Below, piece after piece: positions 52,617-63,927 of a stretch of DNA of 64,000 nucleotides. Each line of letters starts with the position of its first letter. Position 1 is the first letter of the stretch. The translations under genes were made by a program, and so were the position numbers. This stretch comes from Symsagittifera roscoffensis. Its lineage: Eukaryota; Xenacoelomorpha; Acoela; Convolutidae. The stretch spans positions 33,602,682-33,666,681 of the forward strand of contig NC_087063.1 in NCBI RefSeq assembly GCF_963678635.1, given 5' to 3'. The notes beneath the pieces were generated by a model. The model saw nothing but the letters and a program-made list of their open reading frames with translations. It was not told the origin of the DNA and did not search any database.

Positions 52617-52649
52617 GTCCAAGGTAGATCTGTTTAACAGAGATATGCA

Positions 52650-53990
52650 AAATTGTTGGTCATTCACCGTCATATCCTCCACGAAAAGTTCACGTCGTTA
52701 TCTTTTCATCCTTTTAATGTATTCTTCCCGACTCTTTTCACATTTATTATGGTTGACAGGTTTGTGTTAGCTATAAAAATCGGGTTTGGTTCCAGTTGTT
52801 TTCCCAAAATACCAATAAGTTTAATCAACTCTTCTTGTGGGCTTAGTTTTTATCTATTGTGGTTAAAAAAGATAATTTTTATAAAATTTGGATGCAGAGG
52901 GAAGATTCGAACCTGGAAGGGGAGGGGTGATTCAGGAGGAATTCATTGGGTTTTTACCTGTAACAGTTGCGGGAAGTTCATTACATTGAAAACAATTGTG
53001 ATTGCCGATGAGACTCTTTTATTTCTCGGGGTTGAAGTAAAAGAAAAGTTAGTTAAAACCCTAGATTTTTCAAATAACTTGATGAGGACACCAGAAAAGA
53101 CTCAAAAAGATCAAGATCTGCAGAAGGGATACAGAGGCAAGACATACACTTACATTTTGGACGTGCCAGCCAAATAAAATTGAGGAGTTGGGCTTAAAAG
53201 GAAACTTGGAAAATATAAACGTCGATGAGGTAATGGGAAAGATAATAAATGGACGACTAGGAGTAATGGCATCAGTGATTCAGTTGCGACTGATTTAGCC
53301 GAATATGTAGACCTTAAATTAAGGTAAAAAGTTTGTATACTTCACATGATAATTGAGTTTGTGCGATTATAAACAGTAAGAGTAGTCGGATGAAAAAAAC
53401 AGTAATGATAATAAAAAGTATTATCACAGGGTGGTTCATGCGATGTGGAAAGCCAACAAGCATATTATTACATGAATGGGGTTGAATTTAAAATTTTATT
53501 AATGAAATCAATGGTTGCCAACTGAAAACCACAGCAACTTACGCCCCATTATAAATTGGAGTTGTAGATTCAGAGATCTGTGAAGCAGAGTATTTTACAA
53601 TGGGACTCAGAAGTAAAGAGTGAGGCTATTGGAAAAAAATTGTGGACATGGGGTATAGGCATAATGTCAGTCGGCTAACAGTTCTGACGGACAGCAAATC
53701 GGCTAAGGTGATGGTGGACGTTCCCAGATAAAGAGAGTTACCAACAGAGTTCGTGGTAACGACAAGTTGCCACGAAGAGATGTCATCATGATAAAATTTC
53801 AACAGATTAAGTTCTTTTTTTTCGATAGAGATGATATCGCAGATTGTCCTACCATGAACACGAATGGTAAGGACCTATTGGGCGTGCTGGATGATGAAAT
53901 GTTACAAAACAGCTACTGTTCGGCAGACCATTTCATTAAAGCGGTGAGCATGTATGCTCCAGCGGCATAATTAGACGGAGAGTTAATTGA
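52650..53990 (+). pseudogene. LTR-retroelement relic, copy B
   Basis: A broken fossil on the plus strand, homologous to copy A. A 174-codon frame at 52653-53177 contains a protease-end-like LFLGVEVKEKLVKTLDFSNN; further on EAEYFTMGLRSKE and LTVLTDSKSAKVMVDVP (near 53590-53730) look like RNase H, and a 67-codon frame runs 53767-53970. Strongly decayed; the LTR family is not certain. Confidence 0.55.
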
Positions 53991-54429
53991 GAATTATGAT
54001 TATAGTAAGTTCAGAATAGTTAACACATTTACAATTTTTTACCCATTGCGCAGCTAGTGTCAACTTTACTTCTTGATAATGATCCGGATTTTCGTGCAAT
54101 AGAGTAATAGAGCGTGTAGACAGGTGTGATGTGGGTTAGTTTTATTTGATGATCTTGACAGTGATGTCATATTACATCTGAAATCGGACAAATTTTAAAA
54201 GAACGATTTGGGGAAATAGACATATTGAGAACAAACGGGTCTAGGATAAGAAGCCGACGGAACTTCAAGCCGAAGGGACTTCAAGCAGACAGGACTTCAA
54301 GCCGAACAAAATAAAAAGACGGTTTATGCAAAATTTAATTGCGAAAATTACTGCAAATATTAGAAACCCCTTCCCAACTGTTTTTCAAAGAAAAAAATCC
54401 ATCTAAAAATGAGTTTTTTAGGCGGGAAT
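53991..54429. other. Spacer, no gene seen
   Basis: Contains a short imperfect repeat (GGAACTTCAAGCCGA, GGGACTTCAAGCAGA, GGACTTCAAGCCGA at about 54259-54305). Nothing else recognised. Confidence 0.45.
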
Positions 54430-55640
54430 TTTTTTCATTGAGGTCTCGATACTTCTTTTTTGAATATTAGATGCTTCTCCTCGAGAAATTTGTCGTATAT
54501 CGATTCGCGAATATTGTTCCTGTTCTCTAAGTTTTTGGACAACCGTCCAAAAAACAGGATTTTTTGTGTCCACTGATGCGTTCCAGTCAAGATTCCAGCT
54601 TTCACATTTTTTGTTGTCCCCAAATTCAGGGAGCGATCAAACACACTCCATATTTCATTAAATTAAGGAAATGTGGCAAAAAAACCAAACATATAAGCAA
54701 AAATTTGTCTGATTTCTGGGTATCGCGAACAAATCTGGTCTGCCGAGAGCGGTTTCAATTTCCTCTTCAGGCAAGAACGCCCAGCTAAAAAGTTTTTTTT
54801 TCGCAATTTTTTTTAGGTTTTCGTCTTGGTAGTTTTTTTGCGGACCAAAATTTTGAAATTTTCGAAATATACAATAAGAAAAGTGGAACCAGCATCCCCA
54901 ATTAGCAACCAACTTTTATCGACAGCAACAATTACCCCGGTTTCATAATCTGCTATGATTGAATCTGGCATCAAATAGACCAAAAAATTTTCAAAAGGCT
55001 ATTCGCTCAAAATTGTAATAAATTTTGCTGAGTAAATTGCTTCAGTTTTTGAGCCCAAATTGCCGCCAAAATGTGTTCACCGCTCGTTGCGAATACCGCA
55101 TAATTTCGGATAAACGGCGGGGGTGCCGATTTGAAAGTTCCATCTCTTATATTATTTTTTGAACGAACCAAAAATTCGTGGCCTTCGGTTGTCGCAAGAA
55201 TTACGAGACCAACTTCTTGATGCAGAAAACATTCTTTGCCTTGTTTCGTTTTTCGTCATGTACCTTCAATTTTAAACGTCTTCTATTTTTTTTTGAGATT
55301 CTGGTAAAATTTCGGCATTTTCGGCTGAATTCCCCTTCAGAAAAATTTCTTCAGAATTCCCCTGTATGGCTTCGTCATACGATTCTTTCAAACTTCTACT
55401 GACATTTTGTTCAACGCTCTGAATTACTTATTTTCGAAAATTTTCTTGCTGAATTTTTTTTGTCTGGGGGGAGTTAACTGTGTTGTCCAGGTTTTTGGTG
55501 ACCTTTTTGGAGTCTGCTGTCGTTCTAACACGCGATGGACAATTAATTTTACACCATTTGAATTAAATAAAATAGTTTTATTTCTTCGAACATGAATCAT
55601 TTCATAATTAAATCTTGACACTTTTAATTTTTGCTTCGAT
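54430..55640 (-). pseudogene. Decayed MULE (Mutator-like) DNA transposon
   Basis: Minus-strand pieces of a Mutator-like transposase. From upstream to downstream: a basic N-terminal frame at 55424-55654 that may be a FLYWCH-type finger remnant; LKESYDEAIQGNSEEIFL near 55340; VRSKNNIRDGTFKSAPPPF near 55110, the family's DGTFK block with the first catalytic Asp; PDSIIADYETGVIVAV near 54960 with the second Asp; WGCWFHFSYCIFRKFQNFG and AFLPEEEIETAL within the 84-codon frame 54658-54912; and LGTTKNVKAGILTGTHQW in 54435-54644, where active copies have a TN.(V/A)E..H motif. Frame changes and stops between the blocks (for example TGA after QNLLQF and a frame shift around 54905) show that it is inactive. 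No terminal inverted repeats assigned. Confidence 0.75.
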
Positions 55641-55673
55641 AAAAGAAAAATCATATTTAGGATTACGTAGCAC

Positions 55674-55866
55674 TATTTAGACAATCGCGTATTCCTACTC
55701 GTCTGTAAGCAGACGAATACTTTATTAATTAATCAGAATCGAGACAAGAAATATATTATTAAACAATTATTAATTTTTGAAAGTTTGCTTTCTCATCTCG
55801 ATTCTGATTGGTTCATACAGTATTTGTCTGCTTAAAGACGAGTGGGAATACGCGGTTGTCTAAATA
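55674..55866. mobile_element. Fold-back MITE, 193 bp, ~78-bp inverted arms
   Basis: The left arm TATTTAGACAATCGCGTATT continues for about 78 bases and matches the reverse complement of the right arm (TATTTAGACAACCGCGTATT...) at roughly 85-90%. Shared blocks include CTCGTCT, AAGCAGAC and ATCAGAATCGAGA. It has a short A/T-rich centre and no coding capacity. It lies directly upstream of the MULE relic, but the two need not be related. Confidence 0.9.
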
Positions 55867-56940
55867 CATACCTCACTCCTTTTTCAGGTATGAAATAAAA
55901 AATAAAACTGTTTTAAAACATGTGGTATTTATTCTCAAAAGCTCAACCGGAACGAAAACTTTCTTTTCCGCGTCCTTTCTAAGTCAGTTTTAAATTTGCA
56001 TGCAGTTTTTCGGCGTTCTGACCTAATTTTTCCTATTCGGTTTGAAGTCCCGTCGGCTTGTTGTCCGGCACCCAGAACAAACTTTGTGCTTTTACCTAAA
56101 GTGGAACACCAACACTGATTTAGTTCGCTTTTTTTTCAGTGTTAATTAAGCAATGTTGCTGTGAATGACAACATTGCCTTTTTAATATCTAGTGTATTTG
56201 TTTTCCGTGTTTTTCCATTCGGTTGCGTTATCTTTTCACGCGCCACGTCAGACCAAAAAACTCCTCGGTAGATCCGATGGTGCGTTAGATGGAATTAAAC
56301 TTGATATTTTTCTCTATTGTCATGCATGATTGAAATTCCCCTACTTTTTAATGATATTAAAAAAAATTGAGTTTGTTGAAGTTTCGCTTAATTGCTTCAT
56401 CGGATTTTAGAACATTAGTTTATCATTGTTCCTACATGCTCAAACATATTCTGATAAAACAGCCGCAAAATGTTCTCTACTGAAAGCGCTCTCTTTTAAC
56501 TAAAATCGAAGCACGGTTGAAAAAGCTGAAAGAACAGGCAGTTTATTTTCCGTGTTCTGACCTAGTATTTTACTTTTTTCACTGGTGTTCGCATACACAA
56601 TACTTGAAAAACACAGCAGCAGCACACGTTGAATTACGAGGGACTCTTTTCATTCTTTCTTTGCTTGCATTTTGCATTCTTTTTCACAGAGCAATTTTTG
56701 CTGAATTCATGCAGAGCTTTGATTTGATTCAAAATTGGTCGCTTCATTTTTTTTGCACAGACGACAAGAGAATAGAGCGCTATATATAACCACCATTTTG
56801 TGACTAGCAGCACAGCGGGAACACTGGAAGCTACCCTGGAAAAATAGGTAAGCTACCACTTTCTTTTGCCATTGTTATAATGAAAAAGTAGAAAAAAGCA
56901 CAATTTAATTTGAGTTGTAAAATTCGTTCTGGAGGAGCCA
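55867..56940. other. Intergenic, no gene seen
   Basis: A 90-codon plus frame at 56517-56789 has no recognised family. No repeats stand out. Confidence 0.4.
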
Positions 56941-56944
56941 AGGT

Positions 56945-57245
56945 CGAAGTTCGCGACTTAGTCGCGGCCAACGCAACTCAGAATAGGCAAGACGCAACTA
57001 TCGCGGCTCAAAATGGGTAGGTATCGACCATCGCGACTCAACAGAGATAAGTGGCGACTTTGTGCGTTCTTGGAAAAATCGGCGCAAATTTGGGCGACTC
57101 AGAAACAGATAAGTCACGACTTTGAGCGATCTAAGAAATTTGGGGCGACTTTGCGCAACCCAAAATAGGTAAGTTGCAATTTTGCGCGACCGTAGAAATT
57201 TTGGCGCTTTTTTGCGCGACACGAAAAAATTGTGAGCTAAAGCAA
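56945..57245. repeat. Degenerate ~30-bp minisatellite rich in CGCGAC
   Basis: Diverged tandem copies of a unit resembling GGTAAGTCGCGACTTTGCGC followed by GACTCAGAAATA. GTAAG-like anchors fall near 56986, 57018, 57049, 57109 and 57169, i.e. multiples of about 30. Locally CpG-rich against an AT-rich background. Confidence 0.75.
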
Positions 57246-58225
57246 CTGAGAAAGATATGCGCGATTTTTTGCAACGAAATTTTTTTGAATTATTTTTGCA
57301 CAACAATCCAAATTCTGCAATTTAGCACACGCAATTTAGTTATTTATATTATCTGTCTTAAAATGAACTTAGGAAAATCGGACAAACTAAAAATATTAGC
57401 GGGTTTTGACTGTCTCTGGTGTCGCGCAAGACACATCCGCCCAGATTTCTCCGCCAGGCGTTTTTTACAAACTCCTTCGGGTTTTTTTTGTAAACAATCC
57501 GCCTGGCGTTTTCTTTAAATTGTTTTTCCAGGCCCAAAAAAAACTGCGGTAAACAATGAGTCAACTTATTTTGTGCTCATAGTTTTTTGGAGGGCGCTGA
57601 TAAGAATTCTCAAAAAGCAGAACTGGTCTAAAATACAGAGCTAACTATGAGAAAGCAATTAGGCGAAGACGTGATGTGTGCGTGATAACCCTGAAAAAAA
57701 ATTGTTCGAGAAAACGCCTGGAAAAAAATTTCAAAAAATTGTTCAGAGACACGAGTTGCTAATGGAAATGCCTGGACAAATACCGCACGCCATAGCGCGA
57801 CCACTGTTAAGCCAATGTTAGAGTTTGTTCTACTGTACTTTTCACCTTGCTACTTTCGTTCTAGCCTTCTGCTTTTGCCGCACTCTAGTCAGTGCTCCGC
57901 CTATTTTGCGACTTTCAAAAGTTTCCTAAGGATTATACAACCCCGGGCTGAATGGTCGAAATCTGCATCGAATGCATGTAAAAACAATTTATTAAATCCA
58001 AATAGCTCAAGTAAATTGGGAACGACGATTGCTGAGACGGATTATATCGCCGCTGACGCGCGTAAACAGCACGAACTATAACGCGCGTCAATTTTCCCAA
58101 GTTAGCCGAATTAGCATTTTCAAACCCCCATCATTTTACAAAAACGATCACAGGTGAAATTTTTCAATTTTAAGCACAAGCTGCTAAAACTTTTCAGATA
58201 GTTTAAACACTCTTTTCAATCAAAA
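57246..58225. other. Intergenic, no gene seen
   Basis: Contains two short similar phrases, CCGCCAGGCGTTTTTTACAA (57451) and CCGCCTGGCGTTTTCTTTAA (57500). An 88-codon frame at 57815-58081 has no recognised family. Confidence 0.4.
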
Positions 58226-60905
58226 CTAGCAAGCCCGTCTCCAATAATCAATCGTCTCGCAAAAAATTAGTCGTTAATCTGATCAAGCTATTCAAAGTAA
58301 ACCATAAGCGAGGTATTCTAGCTTAAAAAAAAACTGAAATGTTTCAAGTTAACTCATGAAGCGATTTGGACGCCAAAAAGTATAAAGTTTTCTGTTGAAG
58401 CCATTCAAGCGAAGACTCTTTGAAAAATTTGATTGAGCTAATTGAGTTATTTGTTAGAGCAAATCGGTCTGCGAAAAATCAAAACATTTTTTGAGACAGC
58501 CATTCAAGCTATGAAACTTTGAAATATTTCCTCCAGAGCAAATCATTTCGCGAAAAAATTGATTTTTTCTAAGCAAGCTTTTGAAGCTATCAAAACTTGA
58601 ACTATTTCAAGTTTTATCATGAAGCAAATCAAATGGCGATATTTTTAAATTTTATATTAAGAAAAGCCAAGCAAGGAAACCTTGAAAAAGTGCGAGTTGA
58701 TTCTTAGACCGAATCAGATGTCGAAAAATCGAGTTTTTTTAAGCAAGTTATTCAAGCTATAAAACTTTGAAAACAAACTTGTTGCCAGCTATTGAGCAAA
58801 ACTTTGAAAAGTTTTAATTTAATTCTTAGACCGAATCAGTCAGTCCAAACTCAGTATATCTTAAGCAAGCTATCCAAACCAAGAAACTTTAAGTTTTTTT
58901 AGTGGTTTCATAGAGCGAATTATTTGGAGACTAGTTAAAAATTTCTCAGTAAATTTTTTATAATGAAACTTTCACATATTTCATGTCATTTCATAAAGGA
59001 AATCGGACAATTTAAATCTTAAGTTTTTCCATTGCAGCCATTCAATCGAAGAGACTGCAGCCATTCAATCGAAGAAATTCAAATTATTCCATCAACCAAA
59101 TTAGTTTTCAAAAATTTCAAGTTTCTGAGCATGTTATTCAAGCTACGAAATTTTCGAAGTAGTTATTGTTTTTAAGCTAAATCGGTCCACGAAAACTAAA
59201 ATTTTTCTAAGGAAGCTAGAAACACTTGAAACAATTTTTCTTAGAGCGAATCAGGTCGCTTAAAAGTCGAGTTTCTTTAAGCAAGTTGTTGAAGCTATGG
59301 AAATTTTATTTATTTCAAATTGTTGCTTAGACCGAAACCTATTGAAACCTATTGTTTAGTCGAAAAAATTGATGGCTTCTAGAAAATTTAGTCAGCCATG
59401 AAACTGTCAGATATTTTGTGAAGCGAATCAGTTCAGGAAAATTGGGTTTTCATAAGCAAGTGATTCAAGCTTCAAAACTTTGAAATAGTTCAATTTATTT
59501 CATAAAGGTAATCAATTTCCAAAAGTTTAAGTTTTCCAATCAAGATATACAACCTATGAAATAATTCGAATTATTTCGGTTGCAAAAAAAATCAAGTTTT
59601 CAATCAGCAAGATATTCAAGCTATGCAAAATTGAAAATTTTCAAGTTGTTTCATAGAGCACATCATTTCGCAAAAAACTCCTTAAGCAAGCTTTCCACGC
59701 TAAAAAACTTTGAAATATTCAAAAAAGAATCGGTTTAAGAAAAGTTTGAGATTATAGAGTCTCTGAAACATTTCAACTTTTTGCGTAGACCGAATCGGTT
59801 AGCGAAAAGTTTAGTTTTTGCTAGCAACCTATTGAAATTGCGAAACTTCGAATTAATGAGGATTATTTCATTTACTGAATCAATTTGCAAAAAGTTCGTT
59901 TTCTACGCAAGTTATTTTAGCTGTGAAAAACTATAAAAAAAGTTATAGTTGTCTCAGACGAATCGGTCCATGAAAAGTTTAAAAATCTGCATGCAAGCTA
60001 TTCAAGCCTTAAATCTATGAAATATTTCACGATTTTTTGTAGACTGACTCGTTTTGTGAAAAATGGGTTTTTATGAGCAAGCTATTCAGGATACGAAACT
60101 TTGAAAAATTTAAATTTTTTGTAGACTGATTCGGTTCTTGAAAAAATTAAGTTTATCTGATATTTTTCAAGTTGCCTCATAGACGAATCGGTTCGCAAAA
60201 AAGTTAGTTTTTTAAGCTAACTATTCAAGCTTCGCAACATTGAAATATTTCAAGTTTTTTTCTGGATTGACTCGATTCGCGAAAAGGTTAACAAGTTTTG
60301 TTTCGGCTAATTTTTAAGCTATGATAATTTGAAATAATTCAAGTCATTTTACAAAGTGAATCGGTTCATGAAAATTTTTCCTTAAGCAAGCTATTCAAGC
60401 TACAAAACTTTGAAATTTTTGAAAGGGAATCGGTTCAAGAAAAGTTTAAGTTTTTTAAGCAAGCTAATGAGCCCATAAAACATTTAAAATTGATGCGTAG
60501 ACCGAATCGGTACGCGAAAAAATTAAGTTTTTTCCCAGCAACCTATTGAAGCTACGAAACTTCTAAATGATGAAGATTATTTCATACACTAAATCAGTTC
60601 GCAAGAAAAAATTGTTTTCTACGCAAGCTATTGTAGCTATGAAATTTCGAAATAACCCAAGTTATTTCATAGCTCGAATCGATTTGTTTAAAGTTTGTTT
60701 TTAAGCATAGATGTTGCTGTTTATAAATGATTCATTTCAGACTGAAATAAATCTGTAACTTCATAATTTTGGACAAAAGTGGGCAGATACTGTCGAGCCT
60801 TGAAGTTGAATCGAGTTCATCTTGCTCTGATTGATTTTTAAACGGTGCACTCGATACCCCCTTTAACCATTGTGCCTTATGTCAGCTAGAACATGACATT
60901 TACTT
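58226..60905 (+). repeat. Cassette 2: degenerate ~86-bp monomer array with conserved ends
   Basis: Same organisation and orientation as cassette 1: leader AACTAGCAAGCCCGTCTCCA, then about 28 diverged monomers (for example starting at GCAAGCTT 58573 and GCAAGTTA 58743, two periods apart), then the shared tail with AGCATAGATGTTGCTGTTTA and TTTAAACGGTGCACTCGATA. The most constant phrases are AAGCAAGCTATTCAAGCTA, TGAAACTTTGAAA, TTTCATAGACCGAATCGGTT and CGCGAAAA. No reading frame survives across monomers. Family unrecognised. Confidence 0.8.
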
Positions 60906-61590
60906 TTTCGACATTCGTTTAAATATATAGGATTGACTAGTTACAAGGTCAAAACTTGCCTGGAGAAAAAAGACAACCGATCACAATAGCTCCATTTTCT
61001 TCGAACGTCGGAATAACAAAGGTATCAATGATGTTTTTGTTGTGGAAAGAAAAATTTTAATTTCACAAACGTTATCATTATTTAAACGTGCATTGTGGCA
61101 TTTTGGCAATGTGGCGCTCCGGTAGTGATAGTGCCCAGTAATCAATGGATTGCTGGCTCAAAATGCAAGTGCGCTGCATTTTACAAAATGATCTCTTGCA
61201 GTTATGTTCATAGCTCAATGGGCGCTGGACTTATGAGCTATTGTCAACCTCCGGGCTGATTGACTAAAAAAGGTATTCTTCCCAGCACAGCAATTCAATC
61301 GTTTTCCCGCTGAAACTATGGGAAACTTTGAGGGGTTACGTCCTATGTAGTATAGACCTGTTTTAACATTCCCCTTACAATATATAAATATTTTATACAT
61401 TTATGCACATTTTGTTACATTTAATTTTTCAGTCATTAGGAATTTCAAGGAATCTAGTAATTACTCGAAAGGATTTCCGAAAAAAAATTTGGATGCCTTT
61501 TTTGAGGTTGACCAAATCGATTTTTTAAGCTCTTAGAACGCCATAAAGCCCTTATTTTGACAAAAACGTTCGGCTTCGTAGACAAATTTA
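60906..61590. other. Intergenic, no gene seen
   Basis: AT-rich; no frame or repeat recognised. Confidence 0.4.
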
Positions 61591-62366
61591 TATTATCAGC
61601 CGAAACCATTCAAGCCGAAAAAAAAACATAAGTAAGAAAAAACGAAAACAACTTTTGCAAAAAAAAGAAAAAAAAAGAGTTGCTTTGAAAGCAACAATAA
61701 AAATTCAAATGAAACTTTGAGCTATAAAAAAATTCCAAACCCCTCGTCAAGAGCACAAATACAATAAAAAAATATATTTTTGCTCTTCAAACGACAAAAT
61801 TTTAGGCAAATAAACAGATATATTATCAGCCGAAACCATTCAAGCCGAAAAAAAACATAAGTAAGAATAAAAAGGAAAACAACTTTAGCAAAAAAAGAAA
61901 AAAAAAAAAAGAGTTGCTTTGAAAGCAACAATAAAAGGATCAAGTTAACATCCTCCCCCCCCCCCCCCAAAAATAGACCAAATTAAGATCCTCCACCCCA
62001 GCGCTGAATTTAAATTACATTTGTTAAGCGCTGCATGTAAAATGCTCGTTTCTGATTGTCTGAAATTTCCCAACGTAGAACCAAGTTAACATCCTTGCCC
62101 CTAAACGTGTTTAGGGGGGAGGATGTTAACTTGGCCCAAAAATTCAAATGAAACTTTTGAGCTATAAAAACTTTCCAAACTCCTCTTCAAGAGCACAAAT
62201 GCAATAAAAAATATTTTTGCTCTTCAAACGACAAAATATTAGGCAAATAAACATATATATTATCAGCCGAAAAAATTGAAGCCGAAGAAAACAAAAGTAA
62301 AAAAAAACAAATACATTTAGCAAAAAAAAAGAAAAAAAAGAGTTGCTTTGAAAGCAACAATAAACA
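61591..62366. repeat. Interleaved A-B-A-(insert)-B-A repeat block
   Basis: Segment A (TATTATCAGCCGAAACCATT to AAAGCAACAATAAAA) occurs at 61591, 61821 and 62258; segment B (ATTCAAATGAAACTTTGAGC to AGGCAAATAAACA) at 61703 and 62142. This is a tandem duplication of a ~230-bp A-B unit, later split by an insertion at 61937-62137. A includes GTTGCTTTGAAAGCAAC, a short hairpin. Confidence 0.88.
61937..62137. mobile_element. 201-bp palindromic MITE-like insertion
   Basis: It interrupts the A-B repeat. Both ends carry CAAGTTAACATCCTCCCCCC in inverted orientation, and AAAA flanks both sides (61933-61936 and 62138-62141); the uninterrupted copy at 61690-61710 shows the empty site. Its right third is itself a hairpin (62081-62134; arms CCAAGTTAACATCC and GGATGTTAACTTGG). 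No coding capacity; superfamily unknown. Confidence 0.8.
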
Positions 62367-63773
62367 TTCGAATGAAAGTGCCATTTAAATTGCAGACTTG
62401 CTCAAAAATCTGTTTCCATCAGAACAGACATGCCAGTTGATTCAATTGATTTTGTTAAACCAGTTATTAACCCGAAAAAAAATGTCTATATTCCGATTTG
62501 ATAACGCATGCCAATCGCAAGCGCATTTATTATAGATGGTGCTTTTAGATAAATTTAGATATCGTAAAGTAGAACCAAAAGGGGCTCTTTGGGCCGTGAG
62601 TTGGTCGAATCCCTAAGGGTGAAAGAATCGTACCCCACTCCCAGCTAAATCCTCCCCCAAAATATGAAAAAATTAGGAGCCAAATTTTGGAGCCCCTAAA
62701 CGCAGCGAATTAGCTATGAGCAGCACCCCGACCTGTAATTGCTGGAACGGAACCATGATTGCCGCGCAGAAACACAAAAACTACAGTGATTCGCTGCTGT
62801 ATTGAATGTGCTTAAAGTTGTCTTGTTTACTTAGTTCAGAATATTGAAATCATTTAAATAAAGTCTGTTGAACCCTCTTACAAGCCAAAACGCGGCCTTC
62901 GTTGTCAGGTTAACTTGGTGGTGTGACCGACCAATGAGTCTACAGATAAACTCGAGCTTAGAATAAAACAAGGCTTCTGCTGGTATTCTGATGTAGGCAT
63001 TGTTTCTTCTAATCACAAGACTGGGCTGCTATTATTTGAACTGAGCCTTATCTATAACATCATAAAAGAATGAGCTGAAAATAGAACTGCTTCGTCAACT
63101 GATGGTATTTGACATTACTTCGCTAAGTGTATACGTAAGTTCAAACTTAATCAATAAATCTACTTTCTGCTGGCGAAAAATAATGCAAACTAAGCCACCA
63201 GCTGGTAAGTCAAAAATTATAGAATTAGTCTCAAAAATCATTTGAATGATTGGTAAGGCTTGTAGACAGCAAATGCGAAAAAAAAACAATTACCAACTGA
63301 TTTAAGGGCCTGTCTGATTTTCAAATTTATACAAAAAGAAAACTTTTCATTTGACGCCATTTTTACACGAGCTAAACAACACGTGATACGAGTTAACGTG
63401 ACTGGCAATTTTCAAATGGTACAAAGTGATGTCATGTGACGTGAATTTATTCAAGCATACTTTTCATACGTTTTTATGTTGACGACAATAAACATTCGCG
63501 CAGTTCGACTATTTCTTTTTAGTTAACTTGATCAAAAAGATCGATATTATACCTATATTTGGTCACTAAACCACAAAATAGAAGTTTAATAGGTGCATTT
63601 TAATTTTTCGTTGCCGAAAATTTTTCTTATATTAGTCCACGAAGACCAAAGAAGGTAATGTTTTTGTTTTTACCAAATGTTCACTACTTTGTGTTAGTCA
63701 TTTTTTTGTGTTTCTTTGTAAAAATCAGTTGTTTCCTAATTTTGTAAAAGGAACTCAAATAGTTTTTTTTAGT
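62367..63773. other. Right flank, no gene seen
   Basis: AT-rich DNA with short unconvincing frames. AAG|GTAATG near 63654-63662 could be a splice donor of an upstream exon of whatever follows, but nothing supports it further. Confidence 0.35.
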
Positions 63774-63927
63774 GGTTAACTGGTATTCGCAATTTTGTTC
63801 TCTGAAAATAAATGTCAACATTAAATCTCTGAGTTCATTCACTGCAGCAGTGACTAAAATTGCAGAAGGAGAAATTCCTGATTTGGAGTTAACAGTTTAT
63901 ACTTATACCCATATAACCATTGAGTAA
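63774..63927 (+). CDS. Possible terminal exon of an unrecognised gene
   Basis: After a T-rich run ending in AG at 63773, a frame reads SLSSFTAAVTKIAEGEIPDL and then ELTVYTYTHITIE before a TAA at 63925. The composition looks protein-like. GTAAGT follows at 63930, so an intron in the 3' untranslated region is possible. No family recognised, and no partner exon is seen. Confidence 0.2.

Noticed and set aside
52890-52925. B-box-like GGTTCGAATCTTCC on the minus strand
   Set aside because: No A-box or cloverleaf can be formed around it.
52653-53177. 174-codon frame as an independent host gene
   Set aside because: Its sequence belongs to the relic shared with 44200-45149, and the recognisable part resembles a retroelement protease end.
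42231-60905. CRISPR-like or tRNA-array explanation for the 86-bp monomers
   Set aside because: There are no constant repeats with unique spacers and no A/B-box pairs; the whole monomer drifts and the genome is eukaryotic.
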